DNA of 64,000 nucleotides from Bacillus changyiensis (GCF_027706145.1 NZ_JAQFWW010000001.1:1318873-1382872); one strand, 5' to 3'; positions 26,501 to 36,306 are shown, numbered from the stretch's first letter. Made by a program: numbers and translations. The notes: a model not told the origin generated them from the sequence alone.

Positions 26501-26593
26501 ATGAATACACTGATCATGATGGGGGTCATCCTCGCATTTCTCGTAGCCATTTTCACTGCCGGGTATGAAAGCAAATCCGGAAAGCAAAATTAA
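26501..26593 (+). CDS. 30-residue single-pass membrane peptide
   Basis: A very short gene with an excellent ribosome site (GGAGGAGGATTAG, ATG at 26501). It encodes 30 residues: a hydrophobic stretch from residue 4 to 20 (LIMMGVILAFLVAIFTA) and a charged C-terminus (GYESKSGKQN), that is, one membrane helix with the tail probably in the cytoplasm. A perfect 11-bp terminator follows 6 bases after the stop, which argues for an independent transcript. It is divergent from prkA and convergent with the yhbD-E-F operon, all sporulation genes, so a sporulation role is a guess from position. No homologue comes to mind. Confidence 0.65.
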   Translation: MNTLIMMGVILAFLVAIFTAGYESKSGKQN

Positions 26594-26599
26594 CAGGAA

Positions 26600-26630
26600 A
26601 AAAGGATGGCGGTATGAAGCCATCCTTTTT
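26600..26630. terminator. Terminator shared by the 30-residue gene and the yhbF side
   Basis: AAAAGGATGGC / GCCATCCTTTT, 11-bp stem with 8-base loop and T-run; it lies 22 bases past the yhbF stop as well. Confidence 0.85.
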
Positions 26631-26633
26631 CAG

Positions 26634-26650
26634 AACATAACACTGTTACA
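26634..26650. repeat. 17-base repeat (TGTTACA element), copy downstream of yhbF
   Basis: AACATAACACTGTTACA here is identical to bases 28743-28759 in front of yhbD, so the yhbD-E-F operon is flanked by the same 17-mer in direct orientation. Confidence 0.6.
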
Positions 26651-26651
26651 T

Positions 26652-27350
26652 TTAAATTCGTTTTTTCTCGCCCACATTTGCTCGTTTAGAAACGGTCAGT
26701 TCTGTTTTGTATTCAACCGTTTTAATCTGACAGCTTGGACCGATATGAATGCGATTGCCTCTGACGATCTGTGCTGAAGTGTTTTCCAAATAAATATCGT
26801 CCCCTTCAATTGTTTCAGTAGAAAGAAATCCGCCATTTGGTTTAAAGAGCCCCCGCTTATTTTTCACGTTAATAACTGTTCCACCGATTTCCTTGACAGA
26901 ACTTTTATCAAACCTTAAACCAATTTCAATTACACCGGCATTAAGCAGACCATCCAGTTCAACACTCCCGGTTAATTCAAAAGATTCCGCTTCACAATTA
27001 CCTTTACCAGTTAGCGCACCTTTAATATCACATCGTTCAGCACTTAAATGTCCACCAATATTAATGGCTCCTCTCACAACTGCTTCACCTGTATGAACAT
27101 CACCAACAATGTCTGTCTTTCCATAGATTTTTATTTTGTCTGCTTTTAGGCTTCCGCCAACCTTTGTTTCTCCATGGATGTGAAACGCTTGGACGATTGC
27201 ATCTCCTGTAAGAGAACTTGTGCCATAAGTACGAAATTTAAGACAGTCAAGTCCACCCCCAATAGTTCCCTCACCACTAATTAAGACATTTTCATAGACA
27301 CCGCCAGCCGCACTTCCTGATCCGTTAATTTTCAATTGATTTCTCTTCAC
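26652..27350 (-). CDS. yhbF: Bactofilin-like polymer-forming protein YhbF
   Basis: A 232-residue protein made of repeated short beta-helix turns with the bactofilin pattern (ISGEGTIGGGL, IHGETKVGGSL, IYGKTDIVGDV, VRGAINIGGHL, LTGSVELDGLL). It resembles YhbE and ends with a conserved block, IVRGNRIHIGPSCQIKTVEYKTEL, shared with YhbE. The start is GTG 27350, preceded by GGGAGG at 8 bases; the longer frame to 27431 would overlap yhbE heavily. Bactofilins polymerise into membrane-associated filaments or patches; in Bacillus this pair is sporulation-associated. It is third in the yhbD-E-F operon. Confidence 0.85.
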   Translation of the reverse strand: MKRNQLKINGSGSAAGGVYENVLISGEGTIGGGLDCLKFRTYGTSSLTGDAIVQAFHIHGETKVGGSLKADKIKIYGKTDIVGDVHTGEAVVRGAINIGGHLSAERCDIKGALTGKGNCEAESFELTGSVELDGLLNAGVIEIGLRFDKSSVKEIGGTVINVKNKRGLFKPNGGFLSTETIEGDDIYLENTSAQIVRGNRIHIGPSCQIKTVEYKTELTVSKRANVGEKKRI

Positions 27351-27366
27351 CTTAGAGTACCTCCCA

Positions 27367-28089
27367 TTAGATTTTTCTACTGTCTCCCACTTTTGCCGTT
27401 TTCGCCTGCTGAAACTCTTCTTTATATTCAATCATCTCGATATCACAGTTTTCACCGATGAAGACCGAATTACCGCGGACAATCTTTGCTGTTGTATGAG
27501 TCAATTCAATTTGATCACCTTCGATTAAATCAGCCGTCAGTTTCGGTGAAGAAAAAAGCGGCGCTAAAAATGAGAGAATTTTTGATTGGTGCGGTGTGCA
27601 GCTGATTTGTCGACCACCGATTTCTTTGACTTTGCTCTCCCCTCCATGAAGTTTAATATCAATTTGTTCAGCATTTAAAAGACCATCGATTGTAAAAAGG
27701 CCTTCTGCTGAGAAATGTTCAACCTCACAGTCTTTGCTGATTGAAGCTTTTCCGCGAATAATCAGTTCGTCTCCTTTTACATGTCCATCTATTCCAGCAT
27801 ATCCTGCAACTTTTAATTTTGCCGCACTGATATCACCTTCGATTTTTGCTGAGCCATCAATTCGCAATGAAGAAGCATCGATGTTGCCATTCATCTTTGC
27901 ATGACCGCTAATTTTTGCTGCTTCCGTTTTTATTCGACCATTTACAGTTCCTGAACCATTGCAAAAAAACTGTTCACAATTAACATCTCCATTAATTGTT
28001 CCTTTCCCGTTTAGTTCAACGGAATGAAAGGTTCCGCCGTTTGAACTTCCAAATCCATTAATTGATAAATTGTCCACTGTTTTCATCAT
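27367..28089 (-). CDS. yhbE: Bactofilin-like polymer-forming protein YhbE
   Basis: A 240-residue paralogue of YhbF with the same beta-helical repeats (ELNGKGTINGDV, NGSGTVNGRI, ISGHAKMNGNI, IDGSAKIEGDI, VAGYAGIDGHV). The C-terminal block IVRGNSVFIGENCDIEMIEYKEEF matches YhbF. Two adjacent ATGs at 28089 and 28086 follow GGAGG by 5 and 8 bases; either may start translation. It begins 11 bases after yhbD ends, so the three genes are co-transcribed. It is expected to form a scaffold at the membrane during sporulation; this is family-based inference. Confidence 0.87.
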   Translation of the reverse strand: MMKTVDNLSINGFGSSNGGTFHSVELNGKGTINGDVNCEQFFCNGSGTVNGRIKTEAAKISGHAKMNGNIDASSLRIDGSAKIEGDISAAKLKVAGYAGIDGHVKGDELIIRGKASISKDCEVEHFSAEGLFTIDGLLNAEQIDIKLHGGESKVKEIGGRQISCTPHQSKILSFLAPLFSSPKLTADLIEGDQIELTHTTAKIVRGNSVFIGENCDIEMIEYKEEFQQAKTAKVGDSRKI

Positions 28090-28100
28090 ATTTTCCTCCA

Positions 28101-28715
28101 TCACATTAATTTTGTTTTCAATTCTTCATGAACAGACGGCAAATTGGCATCGGCAACAACTTTTACTGTCTTTTCAAATATCGTATCACCTTCTGCTAGT
28201 AAACACGTTGTGACACCAAGTTTCCTTAGAACAATCAGTCGACCATGCTGTTGGATGTCTACCAATAGCGCCACTTCAAGCACCATTTTCCCTTCTTCAA
28301 GACTGATATCACCTGATTGAAGCAATTTTTCTATGATATAAAGTGCAAAAATTTCCTTTAAAGAAAATGAATCATCATATTTCTTCGTATTCTTGATAAA
28401 AAATGACATGACTGCCTCAGAAATCAGCTCTTTTCCAAGCAGCTCTTCACGGCTGAGCACAAGTTTATCAAGTTTTGGTGAAAACATATCCGCCATTTCA
28501 TCAAGAGAAAGATTTTCTTTCATGTTTTGAATTTTTTTAATCCTGTTTAGGATGTCTTCTTTCGGAAAAAATGTTTCTTGTCCAGTAAATGTCGATTTGC
28601 GAATAAACCAATCTTCTGGTATTAAATTTTTTCGTTTCCATCTATACAACTGCCCATATGAAATCGATGTTAGCTCAAGCAGCTCTTTTTTTGAAATTAA
28701 ATCCTCACGAGCCAT
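28101..28715 (-). CDS. yhbD: YhbD-like protein with MerR-type helix-turn-helix (DUF4004)
   Basis: A 204-residue protein. Residues 6-60 (LISKKELLELTSISYGQLYRWKRKNLIPEDWFI ... FFPKEDILNRIKKIQ) form a MerR-like winged helix-turn-helix; the remainder is helical without recognised ligand motifs. It matches B. subtilis YhbD by sequence pattern and by its place before two bactofilin genes. Start ATG 28715 behind AAAGGAG. It may regulate the operon it heads or link the bactofilin polymer to DNA or other partners; neither is shown by sequence. Confidence 0.85.
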   Translation of the reverse strand: MAREDLISKKELLELTSISYGQLYRWKRKNLIPEDWFIRKSTFTGQETFFPKEDILNRIKKIQNMKENLSLDEMADMFSPKLDKLVLSREELLGKELISEAVMSFFIKNTKKYDDSFSLKEIFALYIIEKLLQSGDISLEEGKMVLEVALLVDIQQHGRLIVLRKLGVTTCLLAEGDTIFEKTVKVVADANLPSVHEELKTKLM

Positions 28716-28739
28716 CTACTTTCACTCCTTTATGCATAT

Positions 28740-28759
28740 TGTAACATAACACTGTTACA
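28740..28759. promoter_or_regulatory. Inverted repeat in front of yhbD (TGTTACA element)
   Basis: TGTAACA-6-TGTTACA is a perfect 7-bp inverted repeat 24 bases before the yhbD start. The 17-mer at 28743-28759 recurs at 26634-26650, and a shorter relative, CTGTTACAT, lies before prkA near 26343. It could be an operator common to these sporulation genes. Confidence 0.5.
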
Positions 28760-28769
28760 CTTGCAATCT

Positions 28770-29272
28770 AGGGTGATTTTTCTCTGTGGATGTCGTTAAC
28801 AACTATGACAACCTGCATAGCACGGTCATAAACGAAATCATACTCAAATACTTGTATTACGCTGGATAGTCCGACAGTAACGTCGAGGAATTTACCGAAG
28901 GAGAATTAAAGGTGTTCCTCATCTAAGAAAGAGAATTTCAACTTAGTTTTCGAGATGGTGGAATGCATAAGTGATGAGAAAAGAACATGTGATTAAAATA
29001 GTAGAAAGTTTTACGTGGTCAAAATGGGGATGTCATCATAATGATTTCGTCAAAAAAAGGATTCAGAAGTAACTATACTTGGTGTGGGAGTAATGTCCCT
29101 CATCATTTTAGTATTCGTGAAGGAACAATGCCTACAACGTTATTATTCTAAACCCTTCCGTATACTGGCATCAACAGATCATCCGTTTTGGAGTGTCTTG
29201 GCAATTTGTCCGCTTTCTTTTTGTTTGTCTCACATGCGGAACCGTCAGAAAAGACTTACGTTTGTTAAACGT
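28770..29272. other. Intergenic stretch with no intact gene
   Basis: About 500 bases between yhbD and the trmL terminator. All six frames are interrupted; short plus-strand pieces look protein-like but join no family I know. It is probably decayed coding DNA. Confidence 0.4.
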
Positions 29273-29320
29273 AAAAAAGGCGTCCAATAGTCTAAAATCG
29301 ACTTACTAGACAGCCCCCTG
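29273..29320 (-). terminator. Terminator of trmL (GGGGCTGTC family, copy B)
   Basis: Minus strand after the trmL stop: GGGGGCTGTCTAGTAAGTC, short loop, GACTATTGGACGCC, TTTTTTAC. Confidence 0.75.
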
Positions 29321-29326
29321 TAATGA

Positions 29327-29800
29327 TTAAGTTAAATCCCGATAATCCTGCTGACGAAGCGCCTCATACACGAGGATTGCCGCTGTATTTGACAAATTGA
29401 GTGATCTAACATGCGTTGTCATCGGCAAACGCAGACAACGGTCCATGTTTTGTTCAATCAATTCCTTAGGCAGTCCGTTTGTTTCTCTGCCAAACACGAA
29501 AAAATAATCTTCATTCTTGTCTGTATAGTCAAACGATGTATGCGGCTTTTGGCCAAATTTTGTAATAAAGAAAAAATGTCCGTTTGGATGAGCCTCAAAT
29601 AACTCTTCTAATGAATCATGGTACACAATATTGACGAACTCCCAGTAGTCAAGACCTGCACGCTTTAGCATTTTATCATCAGTTGAAAAACCTAGCGGTC
29701 TAATCAAGTGAAGCGTTGTATCTGTTGCTGCGCAAGTTCGTGCAATATTTCCTGTATTCGCAGGAATTTCTGGTTGATATAAAACAACATGTATTGCCAA
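29327..29800 (-). CDS. trmL: tRNA (cytidine/uridine-34 2'-O)-methyltransferase TrmL
   Basis: A 157-residue SPOUT-class methyltransferase, formerly CspR. It should methylate the wobble-base ribose of leucine tRNAs using S-adenosylmethionine. Conserved pieces are LYQPEIPANTGNIARTCAAT, RAGLDYWEFV, FFVFGRETNGLP and LPMTTHVRSLNLSNTAAILVYEALRQ, which form the C-terminal trefoil knot. The start is TTG 29800 behind AGAGGTG; three further residues to 29809 would remove the spacing. Length agrees with the family (~155-160). It follows yhbB and queG in the same direction, so three adjacent genes here include two tRNA-modification enzymes. Confidence 0.93.
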   Translation of the reverse strand: MAIHVVLYQPEIPANTGNIARTCAATDTTLHLIRPLGFSTDDKMLKRAGLDYWEFVNIVYHDSLEELFEAHPNGHFFFITKFGQKPHTSFDYTDKNEDYFFVFGRETNGLPKELIEQNMDRCLRLPMTTHVRSLNLSNTAAILVYEALRQQDYRDLT

Positions 29801-29845
29801 AATGTTCACCTCTATTTTTCTAATCCGCTGTTATTATACCACTGT

Positions 29846-30751
29846 TTATGATTTTATCGTATCATCTTCAATATGCAAAAATGCATAACGAATCGATGGG
29901 GTATAAGCGGGTGAGTCCTCATATGACCAATACCTCATCCGACAATCATGAGTTTGGGCATTCACAAGCGGCATATTACTTTTATCCTTTGCTGTCACAA
30001 TTGCTGTATGATCAAACCTTCCGTCCCCACGAAAATCATAACAGATCACATCACCTTCCATTAGCTGATCAGCACTCCCTACTTGAACAGAGCGAAGACC
30101 AGCTTTTGACTGTTTTAGAAAGGTTCGCAGTGAATGAGCAACAGCCCAGCTGTAACTCCAAGAGTGGTTTTGCATCCACCAGCCTTTGCCTCTATTCGGA
30201 TAACCACGCATTGGTGCTTTCCCAGCGCGAAGGCATTGAGAAACAAAATTTGTACAATTGTCTTGAAAATTTTTATAAGCTGAATTTCGTTTATTCCAAA
30301 ACGTTTCAGCATAGCGTACAACCGCCATCCGGTCATAGTGGAACGCCCTGCCTAATACTTCGCGAAACTCAGCACTGGGCTCTTCCTTATGATCTGGAAC
30401 TAGCTCAACCTTTGGTCGCTGAATTTCAAAATCTTTGATGATCATTTGATCATATAAAAGAGCAGTCCGCTTTTCAATTTGTTCTTCCATATACATATCA
30501 TCCCCATCTTTGCACAAGTATGCGGTATGGGTTTGATAGTTTGCATGAAGAGTCCCGTCTTCTTCGAGCCAATGTTCTGTTAATACCGTTCTCATATTGG
30601 CTTTCACAATTTGAACACCCCGTCTATCAAACAGCTTTCGTTTACGCTCAATTACTTCAAAGCCACCAGCTTCACGCCAATTTTCCGCCTCAACACCATT
30701 GATTAAATAGTCCAACTTGGCCTTTAGCAAATATTTGATGATCTGTTTCAA
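29846..30751 (-). CDS. yhbB: Putative amidase-domain protein YhbB
   Basis: A 301-residue protein with no signal peptide. The C-terminal half is the 'putative amidase' (PF12671-type) papain-like domain: the catalytic Cys is in NFQDNCTNFVSQCLRAG and the His in GRFDHTAIVT. The GYPNRGKGWWMQ and WSYSWAVAH segments are typical. The N-terminal 130 residues form an accessory domain common in Bacillus YhbB. Such domains are thought to act on peptidoglycan peptides, often in spores; this is not proven. The start is TTG 30751 behind GGTGGTG, a weak site. It sits between queG and trmL as in B. subtilis. Confidence 0.85.
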   Translation of the reverse strand: MKQIIKYLLKAKLDYLINGVEAENWREAGGFEVIERKRKLFDRRGVQIVKANMRTVLTEHWLEEDGTLHANYQTHTAYLCKDGDDMYMEEQIEKRTALLYDQMIIKDFEIQRPKVELVPDHKEEPSAEFREVLGRAFHYDRMAVVRYAETFWNKRNSAYKNFQDNCTNFVSQCLRAGKAPMRGYPNRGKGWWMQNHSWSYSWAVAHSLRTFLKQSKAGLRSVQVGSADQLMEGDVICYDFRGDGRFDHTAIVTAKDKSNMPLVNAQTHDCRMRYWSYEDSPAYTPSIRYAFLHIEDDTIKS

Positions 30752-30812
30752 AGGTTACACCACCATATATCTTTTAAATTTCCTTACCACTAAACATATG
30801 ATGGGACATTGT

Positions 30813-31961
30813 TTATTTAGTCGTACTTGTTTCCTTTAAAAGTTCGATCCCTTTTTCAATTTCACATTTTGCTTCCTCATCTTGTTCATGTAAAAACGCT
30901 TTTTCCAGCTCTTCCAAGGTACTTGTTTCTCCGATTTTCCCAATGGCCCATGCAGCTGTACCTCTAATCACAGGACGGGGATCGTGATGCATCAGTGTGA
31001 TTAACTCAGGAAGTGCACTGGTATCTTTAAAATGGGCTAGTGCAATGAGTGCATTTCTCTGAATCGGCTTTTTTCCACGCCAAGAACCAGCCACATGACC
31101 AAATTTCTCTTTAAATTCACGATTTGATATCGTCAACAGTGGCTTTAATAATGGCTTAGCGATCTCAGGATCAGGTTCCATTTCTGAATGCAAATGAAAA
31201 TCTTTTCCTTTATTGATCGGACACACCATCTGACACGTATCACAACCATACAATCTATTTCCGATTTTTGTACGGAATTCATCAGGCAGAAAACCTTTTG
31301 TCTGTGTCTGAAATGCAATACAACGCTGAGAATTTAGCTGTCCAGGGTTGACAAGAGCACCTGTCGGACAAGATTCAATGCATTTATTGCATGTCCCGCA
31401 CTGATCTTCTATCTTCTCATCAGGCTCAAACGGGATATTCGTAATCATTTCTGCCAAATAGACATAAGAGCCAAATTCAGGTGTAATAATCATACAGTTT
31501 TTTCCGCTCCAGCCAATACCAGCTCGTTCAGCAACAGCCCGATCTGACAATTCACCGGTATCAACCATTGATTTTGTTCTAATATCTTCTCGCTGATTTT
31601 TTAAAAACTCTTCAAGTTGATCGAGCTTTTCTCGTAAAACATGATGATAATCTTTCCCCCAGGAAGCTCTGCAAAAGATGCCTCTCCGTTCACCTTTTTT
31701 ACTTTTTGGTGCATCCTTCATTTTGGACGGGTATGCAAGTGCAATCGCAATGATCGATTTCGCTTTAGGCAAAAGGAGCTCCGGATTTGTTCGTTTGTCA
31801 AGATCAGGTTCTTCAAAACCAGACTCATAACCTAACGTTCGATTTTCGATTAATCGTTCTTTTAAAGTGGCAAACGTATCAGCACTGGCAAAACGGATTT
31901 TGTCAATTCCGATTTGCTGAGCAAATTCAATGACATCTTGTTTCAGTTTTTTTACATCCAT
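30813..31961 (-). CDS. queG: Epoxyqueuosine reductase QueG
   Basis: A 382-residue cobalamin-dependent iron-sulphur enzyme that reduces epoxyqueuosine to queuosine in tRNA (last step of queuosine synthesis). Two 4Fe-4S motifs are seen: CGTCNKCIESCP (near residue 186) and CDTCQMVCP. DTGELSDRAVAERAGIGWSGKNC is a family signature, and the last ~100 residues form HEAT-like repeats (LITLMHHDPRPVIRGTAAWAIGKIG) that hold the tRNA. The start is ATG 31961, with GGGAGG 10 bases upstream. It corresponds to B. subtilis YhbA. Confidence 0.94.
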   Translation of the reverse strand: MDVKKLKQDVIEFAQQIGIDKIRFASADTFATLKERLIENRTLGYESGFEEPDLDKRTNPELLLPKAKSIIAIALAYPSKMKDAPKSKKGERRGIFCRASWGKDYHHVLREKLDQLEEFLKNQREDIRTKSMVDTGELSDRAVAERAGIGWSGKNCMIITPEFGSYVYLAEMITNIPFEPDEKIEDQCGTCNKCIESCPTGALVNPGQLNSQRCIAFQTQTKGFLPDEFRTKIGNRLYGCDTCQMVCPINKGKDFHLHSEMEPDPEIAKPLLKPLLTISNREFKEKFGHVAGSWRGKKPIQRNALIALAHFKDTSALPELITLMHHDPRPVIRGTAAWAIGKIGETSTLEELEKAFLHEQDEEAKCEIEKGIELLKETSTTK

Positions 31962-32073
31962 AGGTGCAGAACCTCCCTTCATTTCATATAGCTACAGTAT
32001 AGTGTAACAGTTTGGTATTTGTTATGATTCTTAGTACTAAAGTATTGACAACATTCAAGCCATACATGAAAAA

Positions 32074-32114
32074 ACGCAATGCTTCGTTTAATCTGAGAAA
32101 CGAAACACTGCGTT
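32074..32114 (-). terminator. Terminator of tRNA-Gly
   Basis: A long imperfect stem (about 16 pairs, AACGCA...TTCGTTT / AAACGAA...TGCGTT) followed by TTTTTT on the minus strand, 15 bases past the tRNA. Confidence 0.85.
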
Positions 32115-32128
32115 ATAAACAGTATGTA

Positions 32129-32202
32129 TGGAGCGGGTGATGGGAATCGAACCCACGACATCAGCTTGGAAGGCTGAGGTTTTACCACTAAACTACACCC
32201 GC
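32129..32202 (-). tRNA. tRNA-Gly (TCC)
   Basis: Cloverleaf with acceptor GCGGGTG/CACCCGC, anticodon loop CTTCCAA, T-loop GGTTCGATTCC and encoded CCA. It stands alone with its own terminator. Confidence 0.96.
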
Positions 32203-32284
32203 ATCAAAAACAAATCATCGTTTTGACTTTTATTATGTTACACGCTTATTAAAATTTCGTCAAGAGAATTTTAAAAAAATGTCG

Positions 32285-32319
32285 AAAAAGCTGTCGACCG
32301 TCATCTTCGGCAGCTTTTT
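32285..32319 (-). terminator. Terminator of the S14 gene
   Basis: AAAAAGCTGTCGA / CGGCAGCTTTTT, on the minus strand 20 bases after the stop and followed by a T-rich run. Confidence 0.85.
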
Positions 32320-32338
32320 CGGGTGGTATTATTTTACT

Positions 32339-32608
32339 CTACCAGCTTGATTTTTTCACACCAGGAATCTGTCCTTTATACGCCAGTTCTCGAAATGCAA
32401 TTCGTGACATTTTAAACTTTCCCATGTATCCTCTCGGTCTACCAGTCACTAAACAGCGGTTTTTCAGTCTTGATGGAGCTGAATCACGAGGAAGTTTGCT
32501 TAGTGCTTTAGCATCACCTTTTTCTTTTAATTCTTTTCTGATCGCTGCATATTGTTGAACAAGCTCTTGCTTTTTAAGTTCCTTTGCGATTTTTGCTTTT
32601 TTGGCCAT
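32339..32608 (-). CDS. rpsN2: Zinc-independent ribosomal protein S14 (alternative S14)
   Basis: An 89-residue S14 of the long, zinc-free type. The segment that in the 61-residue form carries the CxxC...CxxC zinc ribbon is here [23 protein letters not shown] with a single Cys, so no zinc can be bound. It should replace the zinc-containing S14 in new ribosomes when zinc is scarce, sparing zinc for other uses. A near-perfect Zur box overlaps the promoter region (32629-32649). ATG 32608 follows AAAGGAGGG. B. subtilis rpsNB (yhzA) is the equivalent gene. Confidence 0.94.
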   Translation of the reverse strand: MAKKAKIAKELKKQELVQQYAAIRKELKEKGDAKALSKLPRDSAPSRLKNRCLVTGRPRGYMGKFKMSRIAFRELAYKGQIPGVKKSSW

Positions 32609-32628
32609 TTTTATGCCCTCCTTTAAAC

Positions 32629-32649
32629 AAAACGTAATAATTACGATTT
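32629..32649 (-). promoter_or_regulatory. Zur box of the alternative S14 gene
   Basis: A 9-1-9 type palindrome, CGTAAT-A-ATTACG with AAA/TTT flanks, matches the Bacillus Zur operator (AAATCGTAAT-N-ATTACGATTT) at all but one base. It lies 21 bases before the start codon, so zinc-loaded Zur would block transcription. Confidence 0.85.
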
Positions 32650-33297
32650 AAAAGATATCATATTTTCGGCAATCAAGCAAATCAATGGATAAATGAACAG
32701 GTTGAGAGAATCATCGGAAAAATAGTAGTTATTGAAAGCGAAAGCTCCATTCTCATACTACTAAAGCGTTGTTAAGTGATTGCGCCTTTCCCCTTTGTCA
32801 AACACCGAAAAAAAGAGGTGATATTCAATTAGGAATATAAAGACATAAAACCGAGCATATCTGCTGTCGGTGATAAAAGTAGTGGAAGTATCAATGGTAA
32901 CCCCTGTATTTTTCTAAAGGCATGATAAAAAATTGAAAATTAAAATGGAAGGAGTGATAAGAGATACAAAATTCATAAAGCCTAAAAAACTCCTTTCCTT
33001 TAGTAGACCAATCCAACAAATATATGCACTTTTTTAAGTTCATGAAATCAATGATAAACGAAAAATATCTCCTCAACTTTACCACAAAAAAGCAGCTATA
33101 ATTATTTTGCCGAGACAATTGCAGGTTCATATCTTTTTTGGTTGTGATAAGGATAAGGCAAATACTCATATGTTGAGGAATGATTCAAGAGAAGAAAAAC
33201 TTGGAAATCGATCATGGTTTCTTGAACAGCCTCGAAAAAATGGATTACAATCCGTTACCTAGTAATAATAACGAAATCAAAGCTCATTGTTAAACAT
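32650..33297. other. Intergenic stretch with no convincing gene
   Basis: About 650 bases between the S14 gene and the thiC terminator. A 92-codon minus-strand frame (32891-33169) has a low-complexity Phe/Lys-rich product and no ribosome site. I see no known motif; it looks like decayed DNA plus the S14 promoter. Confidence 0.4.
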
Positions 33298-33338
33298 GAA
33301 AAGAGCGTCCAAGTGACTTTACTGGACAGCTCCTTTCG
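33298..33338 (-). terminator. Terminator of thiC (GGGGCTGTC family, copy C)
   Basis: Minus strand: GGAGCTGTCCAGT, short loop, ACTTGGACGCTC, TTTTCATG. It lies about 65 bases past the thiC stop. Confidence 0.65.
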
Positions 33339-33403
33339 TCTTGACGAGTTCCGCAGGGAACGTTCTCAATCTCCAACCATATCAACAGATTCATCTGCTT
33401 TTT

Positions 33404-35176
<1,773 letters not shown>

Positions 35177-35220
35177 TTAAATGATCAGGACGAAACCACA
35201 GAACAGCACCAGCACAAATA

Positions 35221-35282
35221 AACCAGGCACATTTTCATGAACCTGGTTAATCGTCAGTAAATTTCAGCAGATATTCCATCTG
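35221..35282 (-). promoter_or_regulatory. Expression platform of the thiC riboswitch
   Basis: Two stem-loops follow the TPP aptamer on the minus strand: GCAGAT/ATCTGC, then AACCAGG/CCTGGTT with a T-rich tail. The second is the likely OFF-state terminator. Confidence 0.6.
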
Positions 35283-35293
35283 CATCTTTTTTT

Positions 35294-35380
35294 ACTTCCC
35301 CACGCTGGTACGAACCAGATCAGGTCCAAAGGGTTAAGCAACACATTTGTTACTCTCTCAGCCTAATAAGGCACCCCTAG
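35294..35380 (-). ncRNA. TPP riboswitch (THI element) upstream of thiC
   Basis: All conserved blocks are present in order on the minus strand: GGGGTGCC, GGCTGAGA, ACCCTTTGGACCTGATCTGG, TACCAGCGTGGGGAAGT. It binds thiamine pyrophosphate and controls thiC. Confidence 0.96.
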
Positions 35381-35476
35381 TAAAGCTATGAAGTTCGTCA
35401 TTATCGTAACACAACTAATCATTGTTGAAAAGAAAAAAACAATAGGTAAAAAGATCTATAAAAAAATATAAAATAA

Positions 35477-35502
35477 TGAAACTTTTTTACTGTATTATCG
35501 TA
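35477..35502 (+). promoter_or_regulatory. Sigma-W-type promoter of spo0M
   Basis: TGAAAC (35477-35482), exactly 16 bases, then CGTA (35499-35502): a perfect match to the Bacillus sigma-W consensus, 36 bases before the spo0M start. B. subtilis spo0M is a sigma-W gene. Confidence 0.85.
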
Positions 35503-35537
35503 TAAATAAACTCAGTCTAAAAGGAGGAAATATAAAA

Positions 35538-36269
35538 ATGTCAATTGTTACAACAAGTTCTAGCTTGAAAATCACTAGATTTTTAGAGAAAAAAACATAT
35601 TATCCAGGTGAAGAGGTAAATGGAACCATTTATGTAGAAGGGGATAAAATTAAAAAAAATATTCAATACATTGATTTACTAATTGACACTCATTACAACA
35701 TTGAGGCTCAAAATAACTGTAAATCGATCACGATTGACTCTCACCGTATAACCGAAGCGCTTACAATTAGTCCCGGTGAAGACTACCGTTTTTCTTTTTC
35801 TTTTATCCTACCGTTTGATACACCGGTTACTGTTGGAAAAGCTAAAGTTCGTTTGTTGACTGACATCGGGACAGACAAGTTTGATCAAGATCAAATTGTC
35901 GTTCAACCACATCCATGGATCAATTGTATTTTGCAAACAATTGAAAGTCTAGGCTTCCGGCTTCATGACGCAGACTGTGAACAAGCTCCTTTCTTCAAGC
36001 GCCGTCTGCCTTTCGTTCAAGAATTTGAATTTGTCCCAGTGTCACCTTACTATCGTCAGCTTCTTAGCGAACTGGAGCTTATTTTCTTGTTAGAAGAAGA
36101 CGGCTTTGAAATTGTTTTCGAAACAAACCGACGAGCAAAAGGACTAAGGGGCTGGATGCCAGAGATCTGTGACGATATTCTTCGTGTGCACTTTGATGAA
36201 TCAGAACTCACAGATCAAGAAGAATTGACAGAAGTGCTGAAAGAAATTATCGATCATTGTGCAAAGTAA
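35538..36269 (+). CDS. spo0M: Sporulation-control protein Spo0M
   Basis: A 243-residue soluble protein of the Spo0M family (PF07070) with an arrestin-like beta-sandwich N-terminal domain (KTYYPGEEVNGTIYVEGD ... ISPGEDYRFSFSFILPFDTPVT) and a C-terminal ~110-residue half with the conserved HPWINCILQTIESLGFRLHDADCE. In B. subtilis it affects early sporulation and cell division timing. ATG 35538 follows AAGGAGG. The sigma-W promoter links it to envelope stress. A terminator follows, convergent with aroD. Confidence 0.9.
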   Translation: MSIVTTSSSLKITRFLEKKTYYPGEEVNGTIYVEGDKIKKNIQYIDLLIDTHYNIEAQNNCKSITIDSHRITEALTISPGEDYRFSFSFILPFDTPVTVGKAKVRLLTDIGTDKFDQDQIVVQPHPWINCILQTIESLGFRLHDADCEQAPFFKRRLPFVQEFEFVPVSPYYRQLLSELELIFLLEEDGFEIVFETNRRAKGLRGWMPEICDDILRVHFDESELTDQEELTEVLKEIIDHCAK

Positions 36270-36279
36270 GCTCACACTA

Positions 36280-36306
36280 AGGAGCCGAACAGTGGCTCCT
36301 ATCTTT
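36280..36306. terminator. Terminator between spo0M and aroD
   Basis: AGGAGCC / GGCTCCT (7-bp stem, 7-base loop) lies 10 bases after the spo0M stop and abuts the convergent aroD stop. Confidence 0.65.

Noticed and set aside
29848..30438. 196-codon plus-strand frame opposite yhbB
   Set aside because: Lies wholly antisense to the amidase-domain gene; composition is that of a reverse-complement shadow.
32891..33169. 92-codon minus-strand frame downstream of the S14 promoter region
   Set aside because: Low-complexity Phe/Lys/Tyr-rich product, no ribosome site, surrounded by decayed DNA.
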